A DNA stretch of 64,000 nt from Arthrobacter citreus (GCF_038405225.1 NZ_CP151657.1:124001-188000); one strand, 5' to 3'; shown: positions 15,690-25,567, numbered from the stretch's first letter. Translations and numbers: made by a program. The notes: generated by a model from the letters alone, not told the origin.

Positions 15690-16580
15690 ATGCTCCAGTC
15701 ACCGCACATTGAGGTGTTGCTCGACATAAAAACCACGTTGGGCGAAGGCCCGATCTGGGATGCGGAGTCCCAGCGGCTGCACTGGATCGACAGTGCCGAC
15801 GGGCGTATTTTCCGCGCCACCCATGAGGGCAGGGAGCTCCGCTCCTGGGACGTGGGAGAGCCCATTGGCTCCATGGCGGTTTCCCGGGACGGCAGCTTCT
15901 TCCTGGCCGCGCTGAAGAGCGGACTCCACCGGGTCGGCGTCGCGGACGGCGTGCAGGAACTGATCATTAACCCCGAACCCGATCTTCCCCACAACAGGCT
16001 GAACGACGGAAAGGTGGACCGGCAGGGACGCTTTGTCTTCGGCTCGATGGACACGCTGGAGGAGCAGGCCAGCGGAAAGCTGTACAGCTACACCCCCGAG
16101 GGGGAGCTGAACATCCTGGACAGCGGGATCGTGGTGTCCAACGGCCCGTGCTTTAGCCCGGACGGGCGCATCCTGTACTTCGCCGATACCTGGACCGGCC
16201 TGATCTGGGCCTATGACTACGATCCGGCAACCGGCCAGGCGAGCAACCGGCGCACCTTCGCCACCGTGGACACCAGCAGCGGCGGCGCCGCGGACGGCGC
16301 AACCGTTGATGCCGAGGGCTACCTGTGGCAGGCCCTGGTCTACGGCGGAAAAATCATCCGCTACGCACCCGACGGCACGGTGGACCGGGTCATCCAAACC
16401 CCGGTCCTGAAGGTCACCAGCCTCGCCTTCGGCGGCCCCGATCTGGACACGCTGTTCGTCACCTCCATGGCGCGACCGCCGCTTCCCCGCTTCCCCCAAG
16501 ACGGCCAGCAGCGCGGCTCACTCTTCGCCGTATCCGGCCTGGGCGTCCACGGACTCCCCGAACCCCGCTTCGGCGCCTAA
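15690..16580 (+). CDS. SMP-30/gluconolactonase-family lactonase
   Basis: A 296-residue beta-propeller lactonase starting at ATG 15690, where homology begins (LDIKTTLGEGPIWD); the open frame further back overlaps the LacI gene. Family signatures are GEGPIWD with the metal-binding Glu, HNRLNDGKVDRQGRFVFGSM, VVSNGPCFSPDGRILYFADT and GGAADGATVDAEGYLW. It hydrolyses sugar lactones to the open acid. In this cluster the fitting substrate is a deoxyribonolactone, entering the pathway before oxidation by the SDR. Confidence 0.9.
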   Translation: MLQSPHIEVLLDIKTTLGEGPIWDAESQRLHWIDSADGRIFRATHEGRELRSWDVGEPIGSMAVSRDGSFFLAALKSGLHRVGVADGVQELIINPEPDLPHNRLNDGKVDRQGRFVFGSMDTLEEQASGKLYSYTPEGELNILDSGIVVSNGPCFSPDGRILYFADTWTGLIWAYDYDPATGQASNRRTFATVDTSSGGAADGATVDAEGYLWQALVYGGKIIRYAPDGTVDRVIQTPVLKVTSLAFGGPDLDTLFVTSMARPPLPRFPQDGQQRGSLFAVSGLGVHGLPEPRFGA

Positions 16581-16594
16581 GCAGAAAGTCCGCC

Positions 16595-17947
16595 GTGTCT
16601 ACCTCGCCAAAACGCTCCCGTCTTTCCCTGAAATCCGTCCACAAATACTCGTGGGTGTCCCTCCTGGTGTGTTGGCTCATCTGGATCCTCAACGCCTATG
16701 ACCGGGAAATCATCCTGCGCCTGGGCCCCACCATCTCGGAGACCTTCAACCTCTCGCCCGAGGCATGGGGCGGCATTGCCTCCGTGGTGATGCTCGCTCT
16801 GGCCGTCATGGCCATCCCCGGCGCCGCCATGAGCGATAAATACGGAAGCGGCTGGAAACGCGCGCGCTTCCAGGTCCCGCTTGTCATTGGCTACGCGGCC
16901 CTGTCCTTTATCTCCGGCTTCAAGTTCATCAGCCACAACATCGTTGCCTTCATCGCCCTGCGCGTGGGCGTCAACCTCGGTGCCGGCTGGGCCGAACCGG
17001 TGGGAGTCAGCAACACCGCCGAGTGGTGGCCCAAGGAACGCCGGGGCTTTGCCCTGGGCGCGCACCACACGGGATATCCGATCGGCTCCCTGCTGTCCGG
17101 GCTGGTGGCGGCCATGATCATTTCACTCTTCGGACCGGAAAACTGGTCCTACGCCCTGTTCCTGGCCCTGATCATCGCCATCCCCCTGATGCTGTTCTGG
17201 GGAAAGTACTCCACGCCGGACAAAATCACGGCACTGTACGCGGACATCGAGGCCCAGGGCCTCACCCCGCCGGAACTCGCCGACCCGGCAGCCGAGCGCC
17301 CCAAGGGACTGCTGAAAAAAACCCTGAAGGAACGCACCATCATCCTGACGGCCGGCACCACGGCGCTCACCCAGATCGTCTACATGGGCATCAACATGGT
17401 CCTTCCCGCCTACCTGTTCAACGTCGTCGGCCTATCCCTTGCAGCATCAGCCGGCCTGAGCGTTGTTTTCGCCCTGACCGGCATCCTGGGCCAGATCATC
17501 TGGCCGACGCTCTCGGACATCATCGGCCGCAAAATCACCATCGTCATCTGCGGGGTGTGGATGGCGGCATCGGTTGCGGCATTCTACTTCGCGACATCCT
17601 CGCTCCTGGTGGTCATCATCCAGCTCGCCTTCGGGCTTGTGGCCAACGCCGTCTGGCCGATCTATTACGCGGCCGCCTCGGACGCCGCCCCCAAGGGAGC
17701 CACATCCACCGCCAACGGCATCATCACCACTGCCATGTTTATTGGCGGCGGAATCGCGCCGTTCCTCATGGGCCAGTTGATCACGCTGGGCGGAGGCTGG
17801 GAGGAACGCACCGGCTACGTCATCTGCTTCCTGGCCATGGCAGCGCTGGCCCTCCTCGGCGTCGTGCTGCAGCTTTTCACCCGCAGTGACGCGCACCCCG
17901 GGACCGGGGCAGCAGCAGAGCAAACCGAAGAGCCAGCCACCACTTAA
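16595..17947 (+). CDS. MFS transporter, likely sugar-acid uptake (first of two)
   Basis: A 450-residue major facilitator with about twelve helices, starting at GTG 16595, 14 bp after the lactonase stop. The loop MSDKYGSGWKRARF (after helix 2) is the MFS conserved loop, and WWPKERRGFALGAHHTGYPIGSLLSG is typical of transporters for organic or sugar acids. The C-terminus is short and acidic. It lies between the lactonase and a second, different MFS gene. One may carry the acid and the other the lactone or nucleoside-derived sugar. Confidence 0.85.
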   Translation: MSTSPKRSRLSLKSVHKYSWVSLLVCWLIWILNAYDREIILRLGPTISETFNLSPEAWGGIASVVMLALAVMAIPGAAMSDKYGSGWKRARFQVPLVIGYAALSFISGFKFISHNIVAFIALRVGVNLGAGWAEPVGVSNTAEWWPKERRGFALGAHHTGYPIGSLLSGLVAAMIISLFGPENWSYALFLALIIAIPLMLFWGKYSTPDKITALYADIEAQGLTPPELADPAAERPKGLLKKTLKERTIILTAGTTALTQIVYMGINMVLPAYLFNVVGLSLAASAGLSVVFALTGILGQIIWPTLSDIIGRKITIVICGVWMAASVAAFYFATSSLLVVIIQLAFGLVANAVWPIYYAAASDAAPKGATSTANGIITTAMFIGGGIAPFLMGQLITLGGGWEERTGYVICFLAMAALALLGVVLQLFTRSDAHPGTGAAAEQTEEPATT

Positions 17948-17998
17948 ATCCGCACTTTCCTCCACTTCCCCGCACCCCTCACCGAAAGTTCCTTCACC

Positions 17999-19321
17999 AT
18001 GTCCTCGACTGCGCAAACTACGGCCATGAGGCCGCAAGCTGTCATCAACAAGATCATTTTCCGCCGCGTCATGCCGCTGCTGATCGCCGCCTATGTCATG
18101 GCGTTCCTGGACCGGACCAACATCGGCATGGCCAAGGACCGGATGGAGATTGACCTCGGCATCTCCGCCACCGCGTACGGCATTGGCGCCGGCCTGTTCT
18201 TCCTGACCTACGCCCTCTCCGAAGTGCCGTCCAACCTGATCATGCACAAGGTCGGTGCCCGCTTCTGGATCATGCGCATCATGATCACCTGGGGCATCCT
18301 CTCCGCCTGCATGGCACTGGTCCAGGGCGAATGGTCCTTCTACATCCTGCGCATGCTGCTGGGAGTGGCCGAGGCCGGGCTTTTCCCCGGCGTCATTTAC
18401 TTCCTGACCCAGTGGTTTGTCGTCAAGGACCGGGCCAAGGCCAACGGCATGTTCCTGCTTGGCGTTTCGCTGGCCAACATCATCGGCGCCCCGCTCGGCG
18501 GGCTGCTGCTGACCATGGACGGCATTGGCGGCCTGCACGGCTGGCAGTGGATGTTCATCATTGAAGGCCTGCCCGCCTGCGCCCTGGCCTTCGTCGTCTG
18601 GAAGTACCTGCCGGACAAGCCCACCGACGCGAAGTTCCTGACCCGCGCGGAAGCCGAGGACCTCGAGGCCCGCATTGCAGCCGAGGAAAAAGCCGGCGCT
18701 GAAGCCTCCGGAAACTCCAAACTGCGCCACGTGCTCAAGGACAAGCAGATCCTCCTGGTGGTGTGCATCTACTTCACCCACCAGATTGCCGTCTATGCGC
18801 TGAGCTTCTTCCTGCCCTCCATCATCGGCAGCTACGGCGAGCTGGGCACCGTCCAGATTGGGCTGCTCACCTCGGTGCCCTGGATCTTCTCCGCCGTGGG
18901 CGCACTGCTGCTGCCCCGCCTGGCCACCAACGCATCGCGCTCCCGACTGATCGCCACCTGCACCATGGTGGGCATCGTCGCCGGGTTCACGCTTGGCGCC
19001 GTCGGGGGACCGGTGCTCGGCATGATCGGATTCTGCCTCGCCGCCTTCAACTTCTTTGCGCTACAGCCGATCCTCTTCACCTACCCGGCAACCCGGCTGT
19101 CCGGCGCGGCACTGGCCGGCGGCATCGCCTTCGTCAACAGTGTTGGCCTGCTTGGCGGCTTCCTCGGCCCCTACATCATGGGCTTCATGGAGGACATCAC
19201 CGGGTCCAAGGTCTCCGGCCTCTGGTTCATCGTGGCCATGTGCGCCATTGGCGCCGTCCTGACCCGCTCGCTCAAACGCGGCGCAGAAAACCCGGAGAAA
19301 TCCGCCGTCGCGGCCCACTAA
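17999..19321 (+). CDS. MFS transporter, anion:cation symporter (ACS) type
   Basis: A 440-residue MFS protein of the ACS group (hexuronate, galactonate and tartrate transporters). Recognisable stretches are MAFLDRTNIGMAKDRMEIDLGIS after helix 1, SEVPSNLIMHKVGARFWI, LGVAEAGLFPGVIYFLTQWF, and the central loop LPDKPTDAKFLTRAEAEDLEARI. ACS members import sugar acids with protons. It is not closely similar to the MFS gene immediately upstream. Confidence 0.9.
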   Translation: MSSTAQTTAMRPQAVINKIIFRRVMPLLIAAYVMAFLDRTNIGMAKDRMEIDLGISATAYGIGAGLFFLTYALSEVPSNLIMHKVGARFWIMRIMITWGILSACMALVQGEWSFYILRMLLGVAEAGLFPGVIYFLTQWFVVKDRAKANGMFLLGVSLANIIGAPLGGLLLTMDGIGGLHGWQWMFIIEGLPACALAFVVWKYLPDKPTDAKFLTRAEAEDLEARIAAEEKAGAEASGNSKLRHVLKDKQILLVVCIYFTHQIAVYALSFFLPSIIGSYGELGTVQIGLLTSVPWIFSAVGALLLPRLATNASRSRLIATCTMVGIVAGFTLGAVGGPVLGMIGFCLAAFNFFALQPILFTYPATRLSGAALAGGIAFVNSVGLLGGFLGPYIMGFMEDITGSKVSGLWFIVAMCAIGAVLTRSLKRGAENPEKSAVAAH

Positions 19322-19367
19322 AGCCTCCGCCAACCCCACACCTTTCCACCGTTTAGGAGCACCACCC

Positions 19368-20147
19368 ATGGAATCCACCGGACTCGACTACACCGGACGC
19401 AAGGTCCTCGTCACCGCCGGCGCTGCCGGCATCGGTCTGGCCATCGCCACCCGGTTCCAGGAACTCGGCGCCGCCGTCTTCGTCACCGACATCAATCCGG
19501 CAGCCGTCGAGGCCGCCCGCACCGCTGGTTTCGCCGCTGCCGTCAGCGACGTTTCCGACGAGGACCAGGTCCGGGTCCTGATGGACACCGTGCGCGCCGA
19601 ACTTGGCGGGCTGGACGTGCTGGTGAACAACGCCGGCATTGCAGGACCCACCGGACCCATCGACACGCTGGACGCAGAGGCCTGGAAAACCACCTTCGAC
19701 GTCAACGTCCACGGCCAGTTCTACTGCATCAAGCATGCACTGCCGCTGCTGCGCGATGCGGAGCAGGCCGCCGTCGTCAACCTGTCCTCCGCGGCGGGAC
19801 GGCTCGGCATGGCCGGACGCAGCCCCTACTCGGCCTCCAAATGGGCCATCGTGGGGCTGACCAAGACCCTGGCCATTGAGCTCGGCGGGGAAGGCATCCG
19901 GGTCAACGCGATCTGCCCCGGCGCCGTCAACGGCCCCCGCATTGGCGCCGTCATCGAGGCCAAAGCCGCCATGCTGGACCGCCCGGTGGAGGAAGTCACT
20001 GATCTGTACCACCGCCAGTCATCACTGAACCGGCTGGTCGAGGCACAGGACATTGCCAACATGGCCGTCTTCCTGGCCGGCAACCTTGCCCGCAACGTCA
20101 ACGGCCAGGCAATGGCCGTTGACGGCAACACCGAAAAACTCTACTGA
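19368..20147 (+). CDS. SDR dehydrogenase, candidate deoxyribonate 3-dehydrogenase
   Basis: A 259-residue classical SDR with AGGAG before its ATG. The cofactor loop is TAGAAGIGLA (16-25), followed by NNAG (87-90), catalytic Ser140/141, Tyr154 and Lys158 (YSASK) and NAICPGAVNGPR. Asp41 at the end of strand 2 suggests NAD preference. Immediately upstream of a beta-keto acid cleavage enzyme, it should oxidise a beta-hydroxy acid to the beta-keto acid. For deoxyribonate that is the 3-hydroxyl. Confidence 0.88.
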   Translation: MESTGLDYTGRKVLVTAGAAGIGLAIATRFQELGAAVFVTDINPAAVEAARTAGFAAAVSDVSDEDQVRVLMDTVRAELGGLDVLVNNAGIAGPTGPIDTLDAEAWKTTFDVNVHGQFYCIKHALPLLRDAEQAAVVNLSSAAGRLGMAGRSPYSASKWAIVGLTKTLAIELGGEGIRVNAICPGAVNGPRIGAVIEAKAAMLDRPVEEVTDLYHRQSSLNRLVEAQDIANMAVFLAGNLARNVNGQAMAVDGNTEKLY

Positions 20148-20175
20148 CCGCTGCTCCACCACGTAAGGAACCACC

Positions 20176-21108
20176 ATGGCCACGAAGCGTAAAGTCATCA
20201 TCACCTCCGCCGTCACCGGAGCCATTCACACCCCCACCATGTCCCCGCACCTGCCGGTTACGGCTGACGAAATTGCCGAAGCGGCAATCGGTGCGGCAAA
20301 GGCCGGAGCGGCAATTGTGCACATGCACGCCCGCGATCCGAAGGACGGCCGGCCGTCCCAGGACCCCAAGCACTTTGAGCCGATCCTGAACAAACTCAAG
20401 GCCAACACCGACGCGGTCATTAACATCACCACCGGCGGTTCTCCGCACATGACCGTGGAGGAGCGGATGCTGCCGGCGTCCACGTTCAAGCCGGAACTGG
20501 CATCCCTGAACATGGGGTCCATGAACTTTGGCCTGTACCCGATGCTGGAGCGGTACTCCGAGTTCCAGCACGAGTGGGAGCGGGAGGGGCTGGAGAAGTC
20601 CCGGGACCTGGTCTTCAAGAACACGTTCGCTGACATCGAGAACATTCTGGCCATCGGCAACGCCAACGGCACCCGCTTCGAGTTTGAGTGCTACGACATC
20701 TCGCACCTGAACAACCTGGCGCATTTCCACGGCCGCGGCCTGGCCCGCGGACCGCTGTTCGTGCAGTCAGTGTTCGGCCTGCTCGGCGGCATCGGGGCCC
20801 ATCCCGAAGACCTGATGCACATGCGCCGCACCGCTGACCGGCTCTTCGGCGCTGATTACCAGTGGTCCATCCTTGGCGCCGGTAAGAACCAAATGCCGCT
20901 GGCCACCATCGGCGCGGCCATGGGATCCCACGTCCGCGTGGGGCTGGAGGATTCCCTGTGGATTGGCCCCGGCCAGCTCGCCGCGTCCAACGCCGAGCAG
21001 GTCACCCGCATCCGCACCATCGTGGAGGCCCTGAACTTTGAGGTGGCCACACCGGATGAAGCCCGCGAAATGCTGCAGCTGAAGGGCAGCGTCAATGTTG
21101 GCTTCTAA
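20176..21108 (+). CDS. BKACE beta-keto acid cleavage enzyme
   Basis: A 310-residue zinc TIM-barrel enzyme of the 3-keto-5-aminohexanoate cleavage (BKACE) family. The metal-binding His49 and His51 lie in VHMHARDPKDGRP, and a Glu in RFEFECYDISHL probably completes the site. These enzymes combine a beta-keto acid with acetyl-CoA to give acetoacetate and a new acyl-CoA. Downstream genes handle acetoacetate and glycerate, so the expected substrate is 2-deoxy-3-ketoribonate, giving glyceryl-CoA. Confidence 0.92.
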   Translation: MATKRKVIITSAVTGAIHTPTMSPHLPVTADEIAEAAIGAAKAGAAIVHMHARDPKDGRPSQDPKHFEPILNKLKANTDAVINITTGGSPHMTVEERMLPASTFKPELASLNMGSMNFGLYPMLERYSEFQHEWEREGLEKSRDLVFKNTFADIENILAIGNANGTRFEFECYDISHLNNLAHFHGRGLARGPLFVQSVFGLLGGIGAHPEDLMHMRRTADRLFGADYQWSILGAGKNQMPLATIGAAMGSHVRVGLEDSLWIGPGQLAASNAEQVTRIRTIVEALNFEVATPDEAREMLQLKGSVNVGF

Positions 21109-21137
21109 CCCGCTTTCCGAGCAGAAGGACCGCGACC

Positions 21138-21932
21138 GTGGATAAAACGTACAGCTCCGCCGCAGCCGCCGTGGCCGACATACCTCATGGAGCTTCGCTG
21201 GCCGTTGGGGGCTTCGGCCTGTGCGGAGTGCCCTCGGCCCTGATTACCGCACTGCGGGAACAGGGCACCGGAGACCTGGAACTGGTGTCCAACAACTGCG
21301 GCGTGGATGACTGGGGACTGGGCGTGCTGCTCGCTGACCGCCGGGTCCGCCGGGTGGTCGCCTCCTACGTGGGAGAAAACCGTGAATTCGCGCGCCAGTA
21401 CCTGGCCGGTGAACTGGAAGTCGAACTGACCCCGCAGGGCACCCTCGCCGAGCGCCTGCGCGCCGGCGGGTCGGGGATTCCCGCGTTCTACACAGCCACG
21501 GGCGTGGGCACCCAGATCGCTGACGGCGGCCTGCCCTGGAAATACGACGGCGACGGGACCGTTGCGGTTGCCTCTCCGCCCAAGCCCACCGCCGAATTCA
21601 CCCTCGGCGGCGCCGCAGGGGAGTACGTCCTGGAAGAGGCCCTGGTCACCGACTACGCGCTGGTGCGTGCCGCCAAGGCTGACCGGCACGGCAACCTGGT
21701 CTTCCACAGCGCTGCCCGCAACTTCAATCCGCTGTGCGCGATGGCCGGAAAAATCACCATCGTCGAGGTCGAGGAGCTGGTGGAACCGGGTGAGCTGGAT
21801 CCGGACGAGATTCACCTGCCCGGCGTCTATGTCCACCGGGTGGTGCTCCTGAGCCCGGAGCAGATCACGGCCAAACGGATTGAGAAACGAACTACCAGTC
21901 CCGAACCACTCCCCGAAACGGAGCGCAACTAA
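21138..21932 (+). CDS. 3-oxoacid CoA-transferase subunit A
   Basis: A 264-residue alpha subunit of a family I CoA-transferase (ScoA/AtoD/PcaI type), starting at GTG 21138 behind AAGGA. It has the family signature [14 protein letters not shown] (about 23-36), then [15 protein letters not shown] and [25 protein letters not shown]. With subunit B it moves CoA onto acetoacetate released by the BKACE step. Its stop overlaps the start of subunit B by one base. Confidence 0.92.
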   Translation: MDKTYSSAAAAVADIPHGASLAVGGFGLCGVPSALITALREQGTGDLELVSNNCGVDDWGLGVLLADRRVRRVVASYVGENREFARQYLAGELEVELTPQGTLAERLRAGGSGIPAFYTATGVGTQIADGGLPWKYDGDGTVAVASPPKPTAEFTLGGAAGEYVLEEALVTDYALVRAAKADRHGNLVFHSAARNFNPLCAMAGKITIVEVEELVEPGELDPDEIHLPGVYVHRVVLLSPEQITAKRIEKRTTSPEPLPETERN

Positions 21933-22603
21933 TGTCAGCTGACAAAGGCTGGAGCCGCAGCGAAATGGCTGCCCGTGCCGCACGGGAGCTTGAGGACGGA
22001 AGCTACGTCAACCTGGGGATCGGCCTGCCGACGCTGGTGCCCAACTTCGTGCCCGACGACGTCGAGATCACCCTGCAGTCCGAAAACGGGCTGCTCGGGC
22101 TCGGTCCCTATCCGCTGGACGCGGAGGTGGACCCGGACCTGATCAATGCCGGCAAGGAAACGGTAACCCTGCGCCGCGGTGCCTCCACGTTTGACTCCGC
22201 CATGAGCTTTGGCATGATCCGCAGCGGCAAGATCGACGCCGCCATCCTCGGCGCCATGCAGGTCTCCGCCGCGGGGGACCTGGCGAACTGGGCCATTCCC
22301 GGCAAGATGATCAAGGGCATGGGAGGGGCCATGGACCTGGTCCACGGCGCCCGCAGAATCATTGTCCTGATGGAACACACCGCCAAGGACGGCGCTGCCA
22401 AGATTGTCCGCGAATGCTCGCTGCCCTACACCGGCCGCGGCGTGGTCAACCGGATCATCACTGACCTGGCCGTTCTGGATGTGGTTCCGGGCGAGGGGCT
22501 CGTGCTGCGCGAACTGGCGCCGGGCGTCTCTGTGGCGGACGTGCATGCCGCCACAGAAGCCGAGTTCACCGTTGATGTCAGCCTGACCCAACCCGCACGC
22601 TGA
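21932..22603 (+). CDS. 3-oxoacid CoA-transferase subunit B
   Basis: A 223-residue beta subunit. [15 protein letters not shown] is followed by [14 protein letters not shown], where Glu51 is the residue that forms the CoA thioester. [34 protein letters not shown] is equally characteristic. It forms acetoacetyl-CoA from acetoacetate with subunit A, in step with the thiolase encoded 12 bp further on. Confidence 0.93.
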   Translation: MSADKGWSRSEMAARAARELEDGSYVNLGIGLPTLVPNFVPDDVEITLQSENGLLGLGPYPLDAEVDPDLINAGKETVTLRRGASTFDSAMSFGMIRSGKIDAAILGAMQVSAAGDLANWAIPGKMIKGMGGAMDLVHGARRIIVLMEHTAKDGAAKIVRECSLPYTGRGVVNRIITDLAVLDVVPGEGLVLRELAPGVSVADVHAATEAEFTVDVSLTQPAR

Positions 22604-22615
22604 ATAGGACCTCCC

Positions 22616-23833
22616 ATGGCGCACACAACAGATTCCCGCAACCGGACCGTCATTGTCGGCGGCGCCCGCACCCCCTTCGGCAGGTTCCTCGGCGGCCTTT
22701 CCAGCCTCACGGCCGCGGAGCTTGGCGCAGCCGCGATCCGTGCCGCGCTGGAGCGTTACGACGTTCCGGCCGCAGCCGTGGACCATGTGGTCCTGGGCCA
22801 GGTCCTCACCGCGGGTGCCGGGCAGATACCGGCCCGCCAAGCGGCCAGCCTGGCCGGGCTGGACATGAGCGTTCCGGCCACCAACGTCAACAAGGTGTGC
22901 CTCTCCGGCATCGCCGCGATTGCTGACGCGGACCGGATGATCCGCTCCGGCGCCGCACAGGTGGTGATTGCCGGCGGCATGGAATCCATGTCCCAGGCAC
23001 CACATCTGCTGCCCGCTTCGCGCACCGGAAACCGCTACGGTGATTTCACCGCGGTGGACTCCATGAACCATGACGGCCTGTGGGACTACTTCACGGACCA
23101 GTCCATGGGGGCGCTGACCGACAGCGCCAATAACTCCGGGGACGGTTTCAGCCGCCGGCAGCAGGAAGAACTCGCGGTGCTCAGCCACCAGCGTGCCGCC
23201 CGCGCCCAGGAGGACGGCACCTTTGACGCCGAAATCACCCCAGTCGATGTTCCCCTGCGGCGGGGCCGGACCATTACCGTCTCCGCGGATGAATCAGTCA
23301 GGGCCGATGTCAGCGCCGAAGCACTGGCCGGCCTCCGCCCGGCTTTCGGCGCGGAGGGCACCATCACTGCGGCAACGGCGTCACCCATTTCCGATGGAGC
23401 GGCTGTGGTGATCCTCATGAGCCGGGCACGGGCCGAGGAACTGGGCCTGTCCTGGCTGGCCGAAATCGGCGAGTACGCCTCGGTGGCGGGACCGGATTCC
23501 ACCCTGCAGTACCAGCCCGCCCGGGCCATCCAACAGGCGGCATCCCGGGAAGGGCTGGCACCTGAGGAGCTGGACATCATCGAGATCAATGAAGCCTTTG
23601 CGCTGGTGGGGCTCGCCAGCGCCGGCATGCTGGGCGTGCCCGCTGAGAAGATCAACGCCAACGGTGGGGCCCTGGCATTGGGACACCCCATCGGGGCCTC
23701 CGGCGCGCGGCTGGTGCTGCACACAGCACTCGAGCTCAGCCGCCGCGGCTCGGGCACCGGTGCTGCGGCACTGTGCGGCGGCGGTGGACAGGGTGATGCG
23801 ATGATCCTGCACGCACCGGGCCGCACGCCGTGA
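22616..23833 (+). CDS. Acetyl-CoA C-acetyltransferase (thiolase)
   Basis: A 405-residue thiolase. The acyl-accepting Cys95 is in NKVCLSGIAAI, the catalytic His in GGALALGHPIGASGAR, and the second Cys in CGGGGQGDA near the C-terminus. It splits acetoacetyl-CoA into two acetyl-CoA, which repays the acetyl-CoA spent by the BKACE reaction. It overlaps the glycerate kinase gene by 4 bp (GTGA), so the two are translationally coupled. Confidence 0.94.
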   Translation: MAHTTDSRNRTVIVGGARTPFGRFLGGLSSLTAAELGAAAIRAALERYDVPAAAVDHVVLGQVLTAGAGQIPARQAASLAGLDMSVPATNVNKVCLSGIAAIADADRMIRSGAAQVVIAGGMESMSQAPHLLPASRTGNRYGDFTAVDSMNHDGLWDYFTDQSMGALTDSANNSGDGFSRRQQEELAVLSHQRAARAQEDGTFDAEITPVDVPLRRGRTITVSADESVRADVSAEALAGLRPAFGAEGTITAATASPISDGAAVVILMSRARAEELGLSWLAEIGEYASVAGPDSTLQYQPARAIQQAASREGLAPEELDIIEINEAFALVGLASAGMLGVPAEKINANGGALALGHPIGASGARLVLHTALELSRRGSGTGAAALCGGGGQGDAMILHAPGRTP

Positions 23834-24792
23834 ACATCCTGGTGGCACCGGACAGTTTCAAGGGCACGTATTCCGCTGCCGAGGTGGCCGCGCACATCGC
23901 GGCGGGTATCCGCTCCGCCGGGGGAACCGCCGAAGAGATGCCCGTTGCCGACGGAGGGGAGGGAACGTTCGACGTCGTCTTCCGCGGCCTGGATGCCCAA
24001 CCCCTTCCCCTGCAAACCGTTGGTCCCTGGGGCGATCCAACCGAGGCGGTGATCGGCCTCAGCGCATCGGGCACGGCCGTGGTGGAACTGGCATCGGCCA
24101 GCGGCCTGAACCTTCCCGCCAGCGGGAAGCGGGATCCGGTGACGGCGAGCACCTACGGCACCGGCGTACTGATAGCGGAGGCGGCCCGGCGCGGTGCCCG
24201 CCGGATCCTGGTGGCTGCCGGCGGATCGGCAACGACCGACGGCGGCGCAGGCGCGATCCGGGCCATCGACGACGGCGGCGGGCTGCGCGGCGCCGAACTG
24301 GTGGTCCTGTCCGACGTCACCACCCGCTTCACCGACGCTGCCCGCGTCTTCGCACCGCAGAAAGGCGCCGATGCGGCAACTGTGGAGCTGCTGACCAGAA
24401 GACTCAACGAGTTGTCCGGGACCCTGAAACGCGACCCCCGCGCCGTGGACCGGTCCGGTGCCGCCGGCGGATTTGCCGGCGGCATGTGGGCCCAATATGA
24501 CGCCGACTTGGTCTCCGGCGCGGATTTTGTCCTGGACCTGCTGGAAGCCGACGCACGGATCGCCGCCAGCGACGCCGTCGTCGTCGGTGAAGGCCGCCTG
24601 GACTCCCAAACCGGTCAGGGCAAAATCATCGCGGCCCTGCTGGCCCGCAGCGGTGAGATCCCGGTTTATGCGGTGGTCGGCTCGGTCCATGAGGATCTGG
24701 GCAGTTACGCCGACCGGTTCGCCGGAATCATCATTGCCGGCGACGCTCCGTCGATGGTGGCGGCCGGAGCGGCTATCGCGGCAGGGTCATGA
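23830..24792 (+). CDS. Glycerate kinase
   Basis: A 320-residue kinase of the GarK/GlxK family: ILVAPDSFKGTYSAAEVA at the N-terminus, EMPVADGGEGTFDVV, ASGLNLP, ILVAAGGSATTDGGAGAI and VVVGEGRLDSQTGQGKI. It phosphorylates D-glycerate to a phosphoglycerate for glycolysis. It takes the glycerate moiety left by the BKACE step, which closes the logic of the cluster. Its 3' end overlaps the convergent aminopeptidase gene by 20 bp. Confidence 0.93.
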   Translation: MNILVAPDSFKGTYSAAEVAAHIAAGIRSAGGTAEEMPVADGGEGTFDVVFRGLDAQPLPLQTVGPWGDPTEAVIGLSASGTAVVELASASGLNLPASGKRDPVTASTYGTGVLIAEAARRGARRILVAAGGSATTDGGAGAIRAIDDGGGLRGAELVVLSDVTTRFTDAARVFAPQKGADAATVELLTRRLNELSGTLKRDPRAVDRSGAAGGFAGGMWAQYDADLVSGADFVLDLLEADARIAASDAVVVGEGRLDSQTGQGKIIAALLARSGEIPVYAVVGSVHEDLGSYADRFAGIIIAGDAPSMVAAGAAIAAGS

Positions 24793-25540
24793 TTTCGGCG
24801 CCGTCCTCAGTGATGGCGATCGTGTGTTCGCTGTGGGCCGTCCGGCATCCGGTGGCGCTGCGCAGCGTCCAGCCGTCGGCGTCCGTCACCAGCTCGTCGG
24901 TGTCCGCCATGATCCACGGCTCCAGCGCCAGCAGCAGTCCGGGGCGCAGCTTGTAGCCTCGGCCGGGGCGTCCGGTGTTGGTGATGTGCGGGTCCTGATG
25001 CATGGTGGATCCGACGCCGTGGCCGCCGAATTCGGTGTTTACCGGGTAGCCCGCGGCGCTGAGCACCGTGCCGATGGCATGGGAGATGTCGCCAACCCGG
25101 GCTCCGGGCCTGGCGGCGGCGATCCCAGCCTTCAAGGCACGTTCCGTCACCGCGATCATGTCTGCATCCTGCTTCGACTGTGAGCCCACCGTGAAGCTAA
25201 TGGCTGAGTCCGCGACCACTCCGCCCAGGGATACCGCCAGGTCGAGGGACAGCAAATCGCCGTCGGCCACCGTGTAGTTGTGCGGGAGTCCGTGCAGCAC
25301 CGCATCATTCACCGAGGTGCAGATGTAGTGGCCGAAGGGTCCGCGCCCAAAGGACGGGGCATAGTCGACGTAGCAGGAAACGGCTCCCGCCTCGAGAATC
25401 ATGGCTTTGGCCCACTGGTCGATCTCCAGCAGGTTGGTCCCCACCGTGATGCGGCCCTTCAGCGTTTGCAGGATGTCCGCAACCAGCGCGCCTGTTTCCC
25501 TGGCGCGGACGAGCTCGGCGGGACTCATGATCTCGATCAT
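24773..25540 (-). CDS. map: Type I methionine aminopeptidase
   Basis: A 255-residue enzyme starting at the ATG complementary to 25538-25540. The metal ligands are visible in order: Asp in LSLDLAVSLGG, Asp in VVADSAISF, His in GGHGVGSTMHQDP, Glu in ALEPWIM and Glu in AHSEHTIAI. It removes N-terminal Met from new proteins. There is no ribosomal protein, adk or infA gene nearby, so this is probably a second, accessory copy. It is divergent from a small HTH gene and may be controlled by it. Confidence 0.92.
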   Translation of the reverse strand: MIEIMSPAELVRARETGALVADILQTLKGRITVGTNLLEIDQWAKAMILEAGAVSCYVDYAPSFGRGPFGHYICTSVNDAVLHGLPHNYTVADGDLLSLDLAVSLGGVVADSAISFTVGSQSKQDADMIAVTERALKAGIAAARPGARVGDISHAIGTVLSAAGYPVNTEFGGHGVGSTMHQDPHITNTGRPGRGYKLRPGLLLALEPWIMADTDELVTDADGWTLRSATGCRTAHSEHTIAITEDGAEIMTLPR

Positions 25541-25567
25541 GCGGAACCTTTCTGTTTTCCAATAACT

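Noticed and set aside
23086-24690. A 534-codon minus-strand frame opposite the thiolase and glycerate kinase genes
   Set aside because: Both plus-strand genes have full catalytic motifs. The antisense translation has no domain and is an artefact of codon bias.
14525-24792. Carnitine (3-dehydrocarnitine) catabolism as the role of the BKACE cluster
   Set aside because: There is no carnitine-CoA or betaine gene, while a sugar lactonase and a glycerate kinase are present, which fit a C5 deoxy sugar acid.
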